Below are positions 35,509 through 43,213 of a DNA stretch of 64,000 bases, in pieces. A program made the position numbers and the translations under genes. The DNA lies in contig OY969111.1 in assembly GCA_963697975.1 (NCBI GenBank), positions 248,001 to 312,000 on the forward strand, given 5' to 3'. The notes under the pieces are model-generated. The model was given only the letters and a program-made list of their open reading frames with translations, was not told where the DNA came from and did not search any database. This DNA comes from QHXM01 sp963697975. Lineage in GTDB: Bacteria; Acidobacteriota; Blastocatellia; Pyrinomonadales; Pyrinomonadaceae. The number at the start of each line of letters is the position of its first letter. Position 1 is the stretch's first letter.

Positions 35509-35514
35509 ATTATA
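35509..35514 (-). promoter_or_regulatory. TATAAT promoter for the leader RNA
   Basis: On the minus strand GATATAATCCCC, eleven bases past the stop of the HTH gene. The -35 at 17 bases (TAGCAA) is weak. The TATAATCC context matches those at 26114, 28656, 29313 and 47881. Confidence 0.5.
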
Positions 35515-35524
35515 TCACTTCACC

Positions 35525-35743
35525 TTATCGCTTGCTAGACTTCTTTGCTGCCCTTCGCCCGCGCTTAGGCGGCTCAAACCTTTCGACAGATGAAAGCGGA
35601 ATAAGCCACACAGAGCCGCGCGGCGCATCCTCTAGCTTCGCGCCTTGAAACTTACCAGAGCGAACCCAAAGAGCAAGATTAGAGTATGAGACATCTATAC
35701 CCCTGCCCTTTAAAACCTCTAACGCCTCGCCTGTAGTAATCAT
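35525..35743 (-). CDS. Helix-turn-helix protein (excisionase/MerR-like)
   Basis: 72 residues from the ATG at 35743, which has GAGGCG six bases before it; an ATG at 35755 would add four. ITTGEALEVLKGRGIDVSYS followed by NLALWVRSGKFQGAKL is a winged-HTH of the excisionase/HTH_17 type, with the VWLIPLSSVERF strand that ends it. The Lys/Arg-rich tail (GRRAAKKSSKR) would strengthen DNA contact. It is divergent from the HNH gene and may act on the paired palindromes between them. Confidence 0.7.
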   Translation of the reverse strand: MITTGEALEVLKGRGIDVSYSNLALWVRSGKFQGAKLEDAPRGSVWLIPLSSVERFEPPKRGRRAAKKSSKR

Positions 35744-35763
35744 CTTTCGCCTCATGCTCCCGC

Positions 35764-35792
35764 GTTATACCACAATTCCAGCACGTTGATAA
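35764..35792 (-). promoter_or_regulatory. Promoter of the HTH gene
   Basis: Minus strand TTATCA (35792-35787) and TATAAC (35769-35764), 17 bases apart, ending about ten bases before the first ATG. Confidence 0.55.
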
Positions 35793-35829
35793 GAGTACCA
35801 CAGAAGCGCATGGCGGGCAAATAAATTCA

Positions 35830-35879
35830 ATAGCGTTCTATCGAATTATCTTGTATTTAATTTAATAGCGTGCTATTAT
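35830..35879 (+). promoter_or_regulatory. Promoter with two palindromic operators
   Basis: TTGTAT (35851-35856) and TATTAT (35874-35879) are 17 bases apart. The perfect palindrome ATAGCGTGCTAT (35865-35876) covers the spacer and the -10; a near copy ATAGCGTTCTAT (35830-35841) lies upstream of the -35, centres 35 bases apart. This is the layout of a repressible promoter. Confidence 0.7.
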
Positions 35880-35921
35880 TTTAACCATTGAAAGCGGCGC
35901 ACATCGCCAGAAAGGTTAAAG

Positions 35922-36014
35922 ATGATAGACACGACCACAGAAACGGAAACCATCATTAGTGACGAGTTCGCTATTGAATTGACCCACACAGCAAGAGGAT
36001 GGATTACAGCTTAG
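35922..36014 (+). CDS. 30-residue leader ORF before the HNH gene
   Basis: ATG at 35922 follows AAAGGTTAAAG, about 36 bases after the predicted start point. The product (MIDTTTETETIISDEFAIEL...) is acidic and unlike the Cys-rich start of HNH proteins. Its TAG overlaps codons of the HNH frame, which is open from 35983 in the +1 frame. It could be a leader peptide or the 5' half of a frameshifted gene. Confidence 0.4.
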   Translation: MIDTTTETETIISDEFAIELTHTARGWITA

Positions 36015-36165
36015 ATGTAAAGCCTGCCATAAGAGCTACTACAGGGAAAACAGACAACGTATTATTTCCAACAACTCTGCCCGCTATCAAAATAACAGAG
36101 ACACAATCTCCAGAAGACGCAAGCCATATCGAAGGCAATACTACAACGCCAATAAAGACACTATT

Positions 36166-36459
36166 TTGGTAAAGAATCGAAACGCCCGATCTAAAAGAAG
36201 AGGCGCACAAGGCTCGTTTACCCGAATTCAATGGCTTGCGAAATGTGAATACTACGGATGGTCTTGCTATCTATGTCTTAAAAGTCTCAGTGTTGAGCCT
36301 GTTCACGTAGAACACCGCAAGCCTATTGCGCGCGGCGGCTCTAACTGGCTTGCTAATACTGCTCCAGCCTGCGAATCCTGCAACAGAAGGAAAGGAACAA
36401 AAACAGAGGCAGAGTTCCGCGAACTACTTAAACGCGAGCGAGCCTTGCAAGTCGCATAA
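36166..36459 (+). CDS. HNH endonuclease
   Basis: 97 residues from a TTG with no ribosome-binding site. The HNH core is intact: CYLCLKSL, then VHVEHRKPIARGGSNWLAN (His-Glu-His) and ACESCNRRKGTKT. The same frame is open upstream to 35983 and encodes a typical HNH N-terminal region (RCKACHKSYYRENRQRI and basic repeats), but that extension has no start codon and follows a TGA. The gene thus appears either to be frameshifted from the 30-codon ORF at 35922 or to be started in an unusual way. Phage HNH proteins cut DNA, often near packaging sites or as homing nucleases. Confidence 0.75.
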   Translation: MVKNRNARSKRRGAQGSFTRIQWLAKCEYYGWSCYLCLKSLSVEPVHVEHRKPIARGGSNWLANTAPACESCNRRKGTKTEAEFRELLKRERALQVA

Positions 36460-36493
36460 AGTTTTCATAAGCTATCTCGTCGGAGGTAGTCTT

Positions 36494-37042
36494 ATGAAAC
36501 TTAGATGGTTTCTCGTCCTTACCCTATTTACCTTCTCCCTCACTATACGCGCACAAGAAAGATGCACAACCAAGCTATCAGAAGCGCCAGAACTGCGCGG
36601 GCTAAAACTTGGGATGGACATAGTAAACGCGGGAGTATTATTGCCCCGAAAACCTTACTCTTACACAAACGAGATTGGCGAACGATCCGACTCTTTTTTT
36701 AATCACGAATTGCGCGAAAAGGACTCTTCAAAATTTGAGGGGATTAGATTTGCCACCATTAAATACTTAGACGGTAAGATAATAAGCATTGAGTTTACTT
36801 ATGAGGACACAAAGTGGAAAGACACCGATGAGTTTGCAGAGAAAATCTCAGAATCTCTCAAGCTACCCCATTCGTGGAAGGGATCGGTATTTAAGACATT
36901 AGAGTGTGACGGCTTTGCTGTGAAGGTTATAGCTGGCCTGTCAACGAGTCGCCTTGAAATGTTTGACCTTTCAGCCGAATCTATTATTGAAAGGCGGCGC
37001 AAGGAAAAAGAGGAGAAAGAAAAACAAACCTTTAAGCCTTAG
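36494..37042 (+). CDS. Secreted protein carried by the phage (possible conversion gene)
   Basis: 182 residues from the ATG at 36494, which has GGAGG seven bases upstream; the frame is open further left inside the HNH gene. MKLRWFLVLTLFTFSLTIRA is a signal peptide. The mature part starts ERCTTKLSEAPELRGLKLGM and has alternating strands (RFATIKYLDGKIISIEF) before a Lys/Glu-rich tail. The 'ELRGLKLGM' motif recalls host periplasmic proteins, which suggests capture from a bacterial genome. It overlaps the convergent gene at 37032 by 11 bases. Confidence 0.7.
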   Translation: MKLRWFLVLTLFTFSLTIRAQERCTTKLSEAPELRGLKLGMDIVNAGVLLPRKPYSYTNEIGERSDSFFNHELREKDSSKFEGIRFATIKYLDGKIISIEFTYEDTKWKDTDEFAEKISESLKLPHSWKGSVFKTLECDGFAVKVIAGLSTSRLEMFDLSAESIIERRRKEKEEKEKQTFKP

Positions 37043-37223
37043 CATTGTTGAGGCAAGCGCGCCGCGCCTCTTCAATTTCGGCCCACGTAATCAACGGCCT
37101 GCACTTGTCGGATGAGTGCTTAGCATGGACGCGCAGCCCGCCCTCTTCTGCCGTCGCAACAGGCTTATCGTGGCATCCGACTAAAACAGTATCTTCGCCG
37201 CGCTGTTCAATTTTCACGCTCAT
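37032..37223 (-). CDS. Small phage protein after the tape measure gene
   Basis: 63 residues: MSVKIEQRGEDTVLVGCHDK, beta-rich, with CHDK and KCRPL cysteines, then a helix (WAEIEEARRACLNN). Its ATG overlaps the tape measure stop (ATGA), so it belongs to that operon and ends it. Role unknown. Confidence 0.6.
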   Translation of the reverse strand: MSVKIEQRGEDTVLVGCHDKPVATAEEGGLRVHAKHSSDKCRPLITWAEIEEARRACLNNAKA

Positions 37224-39733
37224 GCTGTTGCACCCTTTGGAAAGCCAGCAACGACATTACGAAAATCGTGACTCCTTGAAATCGCATCAGATGCTGCGTC
37301 TGCTATTGCATCTGCCGCACCTCGCGCACCCGCGCTTACCACATCAGAGAATGAGACACCATGAAGGCGATTAGCGGCAGCTTCCATCTTAGCGGCTGCC
37401 GCTTCCATTCTTAGCGCCGTGCTTTCCATGCCAGTGCCGCTAGTGCCGCCGCGCCGGTTGACTTCCATCGTGCGTACTTCGCTAGCCGCCGTCGCGGTCT
37501 GTGTCCCGCGTTGCGTGGCCGCGCTCGCGCCTTCACCTGCCTGTTGATAAAGAGGCGCAGCGACCGCACGACCAGCAAGCATCGCCCCGCCTGCTATCCC
37601 AAACCACATCGCAGAAGATGCGCCGTGAAGTGCCGCCCCGCGAAAGTCCAACACGGCAAGCGAGGCAAGAGCCATAGCCGCCTCTTTAATTCCCTGAATG
37701 GCTGCTTCCTTTGCTATTGACGAGAGAACTTCCGCGACCGCGCGCCGCATCACTTGTCCGATGGTTGCGCCAAAGAAGATAAAGGCGTCTATAGACTCAA
37801 GCACAGCGCCTTTCATCGTCTTAAATGAATTTGTTATTGTGTTGGCCGCAACCTCCATCGGACTAATATCAGGGAACTCTTGATTGAAAAACTCCTTAAT
37901 GTCTCCCTTGATGTCTGCCCCGCCCGTGTCTTCATTGGCCTGATTTGTAATGCGTCCCACTTCGTTTTCGTGGCGCTGTTGCTCTTGCTCTCTGAGCGCG
38001 TTGGCCTGACGCTCAATTTCTAACTTCTGCGCTTCGGTGGTGGCGAGGTTTTTAAGCGTCTGTTCTTGTGCTGAGAGTTCGCTGTTAATTCGTTCATGCC
38101 GTGCATCCTCTTCCTCAATATCCAACTCAGCTTGCGCGGTAATGAACTTCATGCGCTGTTCGCGCGTGATGATAGTGTGGCGCTGCGCGAACCTTACGGC
38201 ATCATTTAATTGCCGTTGCTGCTCGTCTCTCTGGTTGTCGCCAAACTGTTTTATTAAATCGAAGAGGCCGCGCAGGGCGTTCATCTCACGGCTGACGGCA
38301 TCTTCCGCCAGCTTAATCCGCCGCTCGTTTATGTTCTCTTCAATCTTAGTTAGTTCTTCGTGGAGCTTGATAACCTCTTTACGTGCTGCAATGATTCGAT
38401 CATCACGCTCTTTTATAATCGCGGCGTATTCATCGTTATGCTCTTGCCGCGCCTGATTGATCTGATTAGCGTTGTCAATCTCTATGCGGGCAAACTCAGC
38501 TTGGTCTTTGGTGTACTTACGCTCAAGCTCTAACTCTTTGCTTAAAGCGTCTTCTCTTATTTCGAGTTTTTTATGAATGAGTGCTATGGCATCTTCCGCA
38601 TAGCTTTGAGCGTCGGAGATGTCCTCTTCACGGTTCTGCTTTAGTTGCGTGAGGTAAAACTTGTTCCAGATGAGATCGGCTTTTTCTGCTTCCTGAATAT
38701 CTTTAAGGGCGTTCTGCTTGGCCTTGTCTTTAGCATCCTTCCCACCGCCTGCTGAAAGATTAGGAATTGTCCCGGTGCTATCGTCGGACTTCCGCGCCGC
38801 CATAGTGACAGCTAAGGTGGCAGCAAAGGCCGGGTCGCCTTTCGCAATCGTGTTCATTACCGCGCCAGTGGCCTTGTCAACCCAAGAGCCGCCGAGCGCG
38901 TTCTTTACTTTCTCGATAGCAAGTTGCCAACCCTGCCATGCCATCGAAACCACGTCCACCACGCCAGCAAGCACGGTCAGAGTGGGGATGAGTTTTTTAG
39001 CTACCTCAAGCCCGAACGCTTGAAGTTTCTTTCCAACAATAGACAGTTTATCTCCGAACTCATCAGCCGCCCGCGCCGTCTCGCCATCTATCAAAATTCC
39101 CATCTCGCGGTACTTAGCGATAGAGTCGTCAATGTTGCCGTTCATTTCATGCAAGACACCGAGAACGTCTTTGCCGCTCCTGCCGAATAACTGCATGGCA
39201 AGCGCCGTTTGATTCGCCCCCTCTGGCATTTTTGACAGAGCAGTGAACGCATCGCGCAGAGCCTTTTCATTGTCCCGCGTATCTATATTAAGCTGTTGAA
39301 AAAGTTTTGATTGCTTGCTCATTGGCGTTTGAGCAGCGACCATGTTTTTTTCAAAAATCCCCAAAGCGGCGGAAATTGATTGAATACTTCCGCCCGAAGT
39401 ATCAGCGGCGTTTTTCAACGCGCTAAGAGTCTCAACCTGAAAACCTGTCTGCTTGCTCAAATCAAAAAGTTCTGCTGCCGCTTCGGTGGATTGCTTCGTA
39501 AAAGCGAAGAGAGCCGTAATAGCGGTTAGAGCAGCACCGCCAACAAGCGCAACCTTTCCTGCCGTGCTTGCCAGTGAAGTACCAAGCCCGCCCATTGCGG
39601 TTGAGGTATCCGCGCCACTGGCTTTAATAGCCGCCGTATCACGTACAACCGCACTACGCAGAGAGGCCATCTCACGCACGGCAGATGCCGCGTTAGCCGT
39701 AATCTTAAAAGCTAATGTAAGATCGCCTGCCAT
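37220..39733 (-). CDS. Tape measure protein
   Basis: 837 residues. It sets tail length and is ejected with DNA. The N-terminus (MAGDLTLAFKITANAASAVR) and the hydrophobic VALVGGAALTAITALFAF are followed by the TMP signature AMQLFGRSGKDVLGVLHEM (about 175-195). The middle is a long Glu/Lys/Gln coiled coil, and two hydrophobic stretches (VLESIDAFIFFGATIGQVMR, MWFGIAGGAMLAGRAVAAP) lie near the C-terminus. At about 0.15 nm per residue the tail would be near 125 nm, in the siphovirus range. Ala/Gly richness of the end is usual. Confidence 0.93.
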   Translation of the reverse strand: MAGDLTLAFKITANAASAVREMASLRSAVVRDTAAIKASGADTSTAMGGLGTSLASTAGKVALVGGAALTAITALFAFTKQSTEAAAELFDLSKQTGFQVETLSALKNAADTSGGSIQSISAALGIFEKNMVAAQTPMSKQSKLFQQLNIDTRDNEKALRDAFTALSKMPEGANQTALAMQLFGRSGKDVLGVLHEMNGNIDDSIAKYREMGILIDGETARAADEFGDKLSIVGKKLQAFGLEVAKKLIPTLTVLAGVVDVVSMAWQGWQLAIEKVKNALGGSWVDKATGAVMNTIAKGDPAFAATLAVTMAARKSDDSTGTIPNLSAGGGKDAKDKAKQNALKDIQEAEKADLIWNKFYLTQLKQNREEDISDAQSYAEDAIALIHKKLEIREDALSKELELERKYTKDQAEFARIEIDNANQINQARQEHNDEYAAIIKERDDRIIAARKEVIKLHEELTKIEENINERRIKLAEDAVSREMNALRGLFDLIKQFGDNQRDEQQRQLNDAVRFAQRHTIITREQRMKFITAQAELDIEEEDARHERINSELSAQEQTLKNLATTEAQKLEIERQANALREQEQQRHENEVGRITNQANEDTGGADIKGDIKEFFNQEFPDISPMEVAANTITNSFKTMKGAVLESIDAFIFFGATIGQVMRRAVAEVLSSIAKEAAIQGIKEAAMALASLAVLDFRGAALHGASSAMWFGIAGGAMLAGRAVAAPLYQQAGEGASAATQRGTQTATAASEVRTMEVNRRGGTSGTGMESTALRMEAAAAKMEAAANRLHGVSFSDVVSAGARGAADAIADAASDAISRSHDFRNVVAGFPKGATA

Positions 39734-39737
39734 CCTC

Positions 39738-40010
39738 TTATCTCAGTTCACCATCCACATAAACGGGCGAGTAGTCTTCTCCGCTTTCAAAAGGCGAGTT
39801 GCCCAAACTGCCGCCCATACCTGCCGACGTATTGACCGCTGCCATCGCCTCAAGCCGTGCGGCTTCCAATTCTGTCTCTGCAAGAAAGAGGCAATGACCT
39901 GCCGCAAGGTCAAAGGCGAGCGCAATGGATTCATCCTCAATTCCCCATACATCGCTAGGCCGTTGGCCAAACTGCTTGCACGTCATGGCGAGACTTAGAA
40001 GCTGTTCGCT
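39738..40010 (-). CDS. Tail assembly chaperone, frameshifted C-terminal part (gpT-like)
   Basis: Ninety codons read from AGC at 40010 in the frame +1 to the upstream chaperone: SEQLLSLAMTCKQFGQRPSD then VWGIEDESIALAFDLAAG. The 'RPSDVWGIED...ALAFDLAA' pattern is that of the second tail-assembly chaperone of lambda G/GT and related pairs. An internal ATG at 39986 exists, but the conserved sequence starts before it, so expression as a fusion with the 39955-40479 product is more likely. Ends five bases before the tape measure start. Confidence 0.7.
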   Translation of the reverse strand, partial: SEQLLSLAMTCKQFGQRPSDVWGIEDESIALAFDLAAGHCLFLAETELEAARLEAMAAVNTSAGMGGSLGNSPFESGEDYSPVYVDGELR

Positions 40011-40479
40011 TTTTTCCGCTCTTACGAAATTTAGTGACTTCAGCCATTGTCACCTCGCCATCTTTCGTATTCACTGGAACATCGGGACAACCGAGCATCA
40101 CCCAAGCCACGATTGCATCAACCGCGTCCGGGCTTTTTTCTGCTAACTCTGCGTAGCTGATTTCACCTTTTTCAAGCGTGCGATCTTCCGCCACGATGCG
40201 AGGATTAATAGCTACATAGCACACGGCTTCACGCTGAAATTTTATGCTTTCGTCAAACTGTTCTGGCGTTAAATCTGCCTTATCAATTTCAATGTCCTGC
40301 CCGTTGCGAGCTTCAAGCATTGCGTGGACAAGAAACTGAGGAACACGCCCGCTCTTAATCCATCCACGCAAAGGTAGGCGCTGGAAGACTCCTTGCAGCC
40401 CCGCAAACTCCATCTTTACTGTTGGGCTTGGTTCGTTCATTTTCTGCCGCCAGAGCGCAGCAAACTCGCTTTCTTTCAT
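39955..40479 (-). CDS. Tail assembly chaperone (gpG-like)
   Basis: 174 residues, helical and acidic in the middle, between major tail protein and tape measure genes, the fixed place of this chaperone in siphoviruses. LQGVFQRLPLRGWIKSGRVP and LTPEQFDESIKFQREAVCYV match the family style. The frame continues 19 codons past the slippery run and ends TAG. The start overlaps the previous stop (ATGA). The fusion made by frameshifting would have about 245 residues and would bind the tape measure during assembly. Confidence 0.75.
   Translation of the reverse strand: MKESEFAALWRQKMNEPSPTVKMEFAGLQGVFQRLPLRGWIKSGRVPQFLVHAMLEARNGQDIEIDKADLTPEQFDESIKFQREAVCYVAINPRIVAEDRTLEKGEISYAELAEKSPDAVDAIVAWVMLGCPDVPVNTKDGEVTMAEVTKFRKSGKKRTASKSRHDVQAVWPTA
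40008..40017 (-). other. Candidate slippery site for programmed frameshift
   Basis: On the minus strand GGAAAAAAGC, read GGA AAA AAG C in the zero frame. A plus-1 slip of the AAA-bound tRNA onto the next AAA, or a minus-2 slip, enters the gpT-like frame. The usual minus-1 slip at A AAA AAG would meet TAA five codons later. Confidence 0.65.
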
Positions 40480-40787
40480 CTCATTTTCTCCTGTCGCATA
40501 TAATCTTCCGGCTTAACTAAATTCGCGTCCGTTAGATATGGCTGACCAAATGAGTGGCAAACAACATCGTCAGCCATCGCTTCAAACGCTGCACCTTCTT
40601 CATCTGACATAGATTCAAAGAAGGCCTGGCCGCTTTCCTCAAATGATTGGCCCGGAGTACCGCTGGCAATCTGCTCAATACGACCTGTGAAAGCTGCGCC
40701 CGTTCGATTGTGCCTCCACAGCACATACTTAGGCGGCGGCTTGTATGTTCTCTTCTCACCGTTTAATAGAGCGACTTCCTTACTCAC
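40476..40787 (-). CDS. Small tail-region phage protein
   Basis: 103 residues. YKPPPKYVLWRHNRTGAAFT, then acidic helices (QSFEESGQAFFESMSDEEGA). Coupled to the chaperone gene by four overlapping bases. Position between the tail tube and chaperones suggests an assembly role; family not recognised. Confidence 0.6.
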   Translation of the reverse strand: MSKEVALLNGEKRTYKPPPKYVLWRHNRTGAAFTGRIEQIASGTPGQSFEESGQAFFESMSDEEGAAFEAMADDVVCHSFGQPYLTDANLVKPEDYMRQEKMR

Positions 40788-40840
40788 AAATAGACCTCCA
40801 GAATTAAATTGATTTGATAGTTATGAGATGTGCGGCAGGA

Positions 40841-40862
40841 TGCGGGTGGCTTTCCACCCGCA
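40841..40862. terminator. Hairpin after the tail tube gene
   Basis: TGCGGGTGG (40841-40849) pairs perfectly with CCACCCGCA (40854-40862) across a four-base loop. No U tract follows on the minus strand, so it may slow decay or partly terminate, lowering expression of the genes after the abundant tube protein. Confidence 0.55.
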
Positions 40863-40892
40863 CGGGCGCGTTAAGGAAGGAGCGAACGAATC

Positions 40893-41501
40893 TTAGGCTA
40901 CGGATTTCCAGTACTTACCCACTTGATCCCCAGCGGCACGACTACCGACAGAGTAGCCACGAAACGCCACAGGGCTTGAGCCGATGGCATTACCGCCACG
41001 ACGGATACGCCACGCCAAAGCCGAATCTTGCAGCGCGGAATAGAGTTGGAAGACGCCACGTTTAGTAGAATCCTCCGGCATTTCAAAGATGGCCACAACG
41101 GATATTTTAGTAACCGTATTCAATCCGCCAAAAGAAAGCTCTTCATAGCCCGTGCCCGCCGCTTTAGTTGTTCCCGGCATGAGGATAGTCATAATATCCA
41201 TGTCGAGAGTGTTCATCAGCGTGCAGGCTATGATTCCTTCTACCATTTCGATTGACGAATCAAACGGAGCATCAAATTCATCCGAACGTCTTTGCTGTAA
41301 AGTCGTGGCATAACGAAGCTCCGCGCCGTCTTCTGTTCTACCAAGAGAGAGCGCGTTGGGGTTTGCCGTTCCGTCTGGCGTGCCGTCTGTAAAAAGCGAG
41401 ATGCGCGCGCCAGCGCCGGGTACAGCGACCTTCGCAAACAGTTCAACGCGCTTACCGCGTGGGATGTTGACGGTGTTCCAGTTCAGGGTTGAGCCTGCCA
41501 T
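40893..41501 (-). CDS. Major tail (tube) protein
   Basis: 202 residues. Position between tail completion genes and the chaperones, and beta-rich composition, identify it: GKRVELFAKVAVPGAGARIS, DEFDAPFDSSIEMVEGIIAC, LMPGTTKAAGTGYEELSFGG. The last strand (VAIFEMPEDSTKRGVFQLYS) and AFRGYSVGSR close the tube fold. It would polymerise in hexameric rings around the tape measure. A hairpin follows the gene. Confidence 0.72.
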   Translation of the reverse strand: MAGSTLNWNTVNIPRGKRVELFAKVAVPGAGARISLFTDGTPDGTANPNALSLGRTEDGAELRYATTLQQRRSDEFDAPFDSSIEMVEGIIACTLMNTLDMDIMTILMPGTTKAAGTGYEELSFGGLNTVTKISVVAIFEMPEDSTKRGVFQLYSALQDSALAWRIRRGGNAIGSSPVAFRGYSVGSRAAGDQVGKYWKSVA

Positions 41502-41798
41502 TTATTTTCCCTCCACTTTCGCGGGACTCGCAGGATTAAGGATGGAGTTGATTTCGGTGAGCCTATCGCCAGCGGCCTGCCTGCGCGCTGCATCAGCCTT
41601 TGGGTCGTCACGAAGAAAGCGCAGACCTTTTAGGTCAAGCGGGGAATTGTGGTTGCCCACGTCTTGAAGCGGATCGAAGAAGCCGCCGGCAACAGCTATC
41701 GCTCGATAGGTCTCAAAGTTCACCGCGCGCACACCATCCGCCTTAACGTCATGCTCAGTGTCTTCAAGCACGATGCTGTCAACGTCCGCCTTAGCCAT
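41502..41798 (-). CDS. Small phage structural-region protein
   Basis: 98 residues, acidic start (MAKADVDSIVLEDTEHDVKA), then NFETYRAIAVAGGFFDPLQD, and a helical tail with LRDDPKADAARRQAAGDR. Overlaps the previous gene by eight bases and stops directly before the tube gene start. No family recognised. Confidence 0.6.
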   Translation of the reverse strand: MAKADVDSIVLEDTEHDVKADGVRAVNFETYRAIAVAGGFFDPLQDVGNHNSPLDLKGLRFLRDDPKADAARRQAAGDRLTEINSILNPASPAKVEGK

Positions 41799-42288
41799 TT
41801 CTCTCCTCCATGAATCTCACCGTGAGCTTTAATCCCGCCAGCACTCTTACCTTCACTTGTCCGACTTGTCCCCAGCGATAACGCCCCCCGCGTAACTCCC
41901 ACCATCCCGCACTTGCGATTCCTTCCAACAAATCTTCTTCGCTTGCGCTTAAGATGATTTGCCTGACCGCACGCTCATACCGCATCAAATCAGCGGTTAG
42001 CTTTTCAAGATCGTCGGTAGCTTTTAATGCAACTGTTATATCGAGCGTGCATTCTTCAAATATCCCGGCCCCATCATTTATTTCAGCAACGTCAACTTCG
42101 TCGGGCTGAACAACTATCCATCTGTCAGGAGGACCCGCCGTGTCCGCAGCCAGCACGCTATCAATAGGGATTAGCGGCTCGCCCTTCTCTTGTGCTATCG
42201 CCGCTACAGCAGCAGGTAGTTGAGCAGTTAAAAGAGCAGTGGTGTTTCGCCAAAAAGGTTCTATGCCTTGATAATGGAACTCTGGCAT
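41791..42288 (-). CDS. Tail terminator/completion-like protein
   Basis: 165 residues. Order of genes (connector, virion morphogenesis protein, this gene, tube) matches the tail terminator position. The pattern DRWIVVQPDEVDVAEINDGA and LDITVALKATDDLEKLTADL followed by GQVKVRVLAGLKLTVRF is the strand-helix-strand layout of gpU-like terminators. It would stop tube growth and join the tail to the head. Moderate confidence since these proteins diverge greatly. Confidence 0.6.
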   Translation of the reverse strand: MPEFHYQGIEPFWRNTTALLTAQLPAAVAAIAQEKGEPLIPIDSVLAADTAGPPDRWIVVQPDEVDVAEINDGAGIFEECTLDITVALKATDDLEKLTADLMRYERAVRQIILSASEEDLLEGIASAGWWELRGGRYRWGQVGQVKVRVLAGLKLTVRFMEERNG

Positions 42289-42798
42289 TTATCCGACTTC
42301 ACCAACTTCCGTTTCTACAAATCCAATCCTTGTCCGGTTATAAATCGCCGCCTGTTTCTTAATAGTGTTCTGCATCTTCCGAACATCCTCAGGCCTTAAA
42401 TCAATCGGCGGTCTGGCCGGTCTTCCCTTGTAGGCTTTCATGTGCGCTCGCGCATAAGGGACTCTCGTTCCGAAAACCAATTCCTGCGGATTAGACTTAT
42501 CAAAGATGTGGTCTTCATGGCTTGCCCTTGTCAGTGATAAATAGAGGCGGTCAGTAAGTCTCAACTGAGCGTGGATGCTACCGACAAGTTTAACTTTCCT
42601 CGCTTCGTACTCCGGCGATGGTTCGGGGAAGCTGCCGTGTCCTGCGCTTTGAATGTGATCCTCTTCGATTTCAAGAAAGTCGGCGTGAAGCGGGTCTGCC
42701 ACGTCCATCTCTTTAAATGGACTCTGAAGAGCACCAGCAAACTTTCCGATTTTTTGCTGTAGTACCTCTACACCTTCGACTTCTACCCTGATTAGCAT
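42289..42798 (-). CDS. Phage virion morphogenesis protein (Mu gpG-like family)
   Basis: 169 residues. EEDHIQSAGHGSFPEPSPEY and the segment FGTRVPYARAHMKAYKGRPA are the hallmarks of the virion morphogenesis family (head-tail joining, Mu and HK97-type phages). Ends one base before the next gene's start. Confidence 0.72.
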   Translation of the reverse strand: MLIRVEVEGVEVLQQKIGKFAGALQSPFKEMDVADPLHADFLEIEEDHIQSAGHGSFPEPSPEYEARKVKLVGSIHAQLRLTDRLYLSLTRASHEDHIFDKSNPQELVFGTRVPYARAHMKAYKGRPARPPIDLRPEDVRKMQNTIKKQAAIYNRTRIGFVETEVGEVG

Positions 42799-42799
42799 G

Positions 42800-43213
42800 T
42801 CACCACACCGCGCTTGTTCTTACTGAAACAGACCGATTAGACATCGTTACAGGCTCAGCCGCTTCGTCTACCACCTCCGCTAGCTCGCTTTCAGCCCATC
42901 CCCTTAATCTTGCTGCCGCTGCCGCTCCATTGAATTTAACGAACTGAGAATTTCCATCTGAGGACACATAAGGAGCGCCGGTTAGCGTTTCAGCGATTCG
43001 AGCGGCCACCATGTAGACCATCGCCTTGCGTGCGTGCGCCTTCTTAGTCGCGTTGAGGTCTTCATAAGCGCCAACTCTTTTTACAACTTCCTCTTCGCCT
43101 TCGCCCCGAAATATACTGCGCTCAATCTTGGTATCAGGTAGATATGTAGCATCAACCCAATCCGCGATTGACTCTCTTAGTTCCGGGTAATCTGTGGCGT
43201 TGAGAACTGCCAT
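42800..43213 (-). CDS. Head-tail connector protein (gp6-like)
   Basis: 137 residues, mainly helical (DYPELRESIADWVDATYLPD, ATKKAHARKAMVYMVAARIA, AAARLRGWAESELAEVV). A helical protein right after the capsid gene is usually the adaptor that docks on the portal. The family is inferred from place and secondary structure. Confidence 0.55.
   Translation of the reverse strand: MAVLNATDYPELRESIADWVDATYLPDTKIERSIFRGEGEEEVVKRVGAYEDLNATKKAHARKAMVYMVAARIAETLTGAPYVSSDGNSQFVKFNGAAAAARLRGWAESELAEVVDEAAEPVTMSNRSVSVRTSAVW

Noticed and set aside
40008..40017. Minus-1 frameshift at A AAA AAG
   Set aside because: The -1 frame ends at TAA five codons later and does not lead to the gpT-like sequence.
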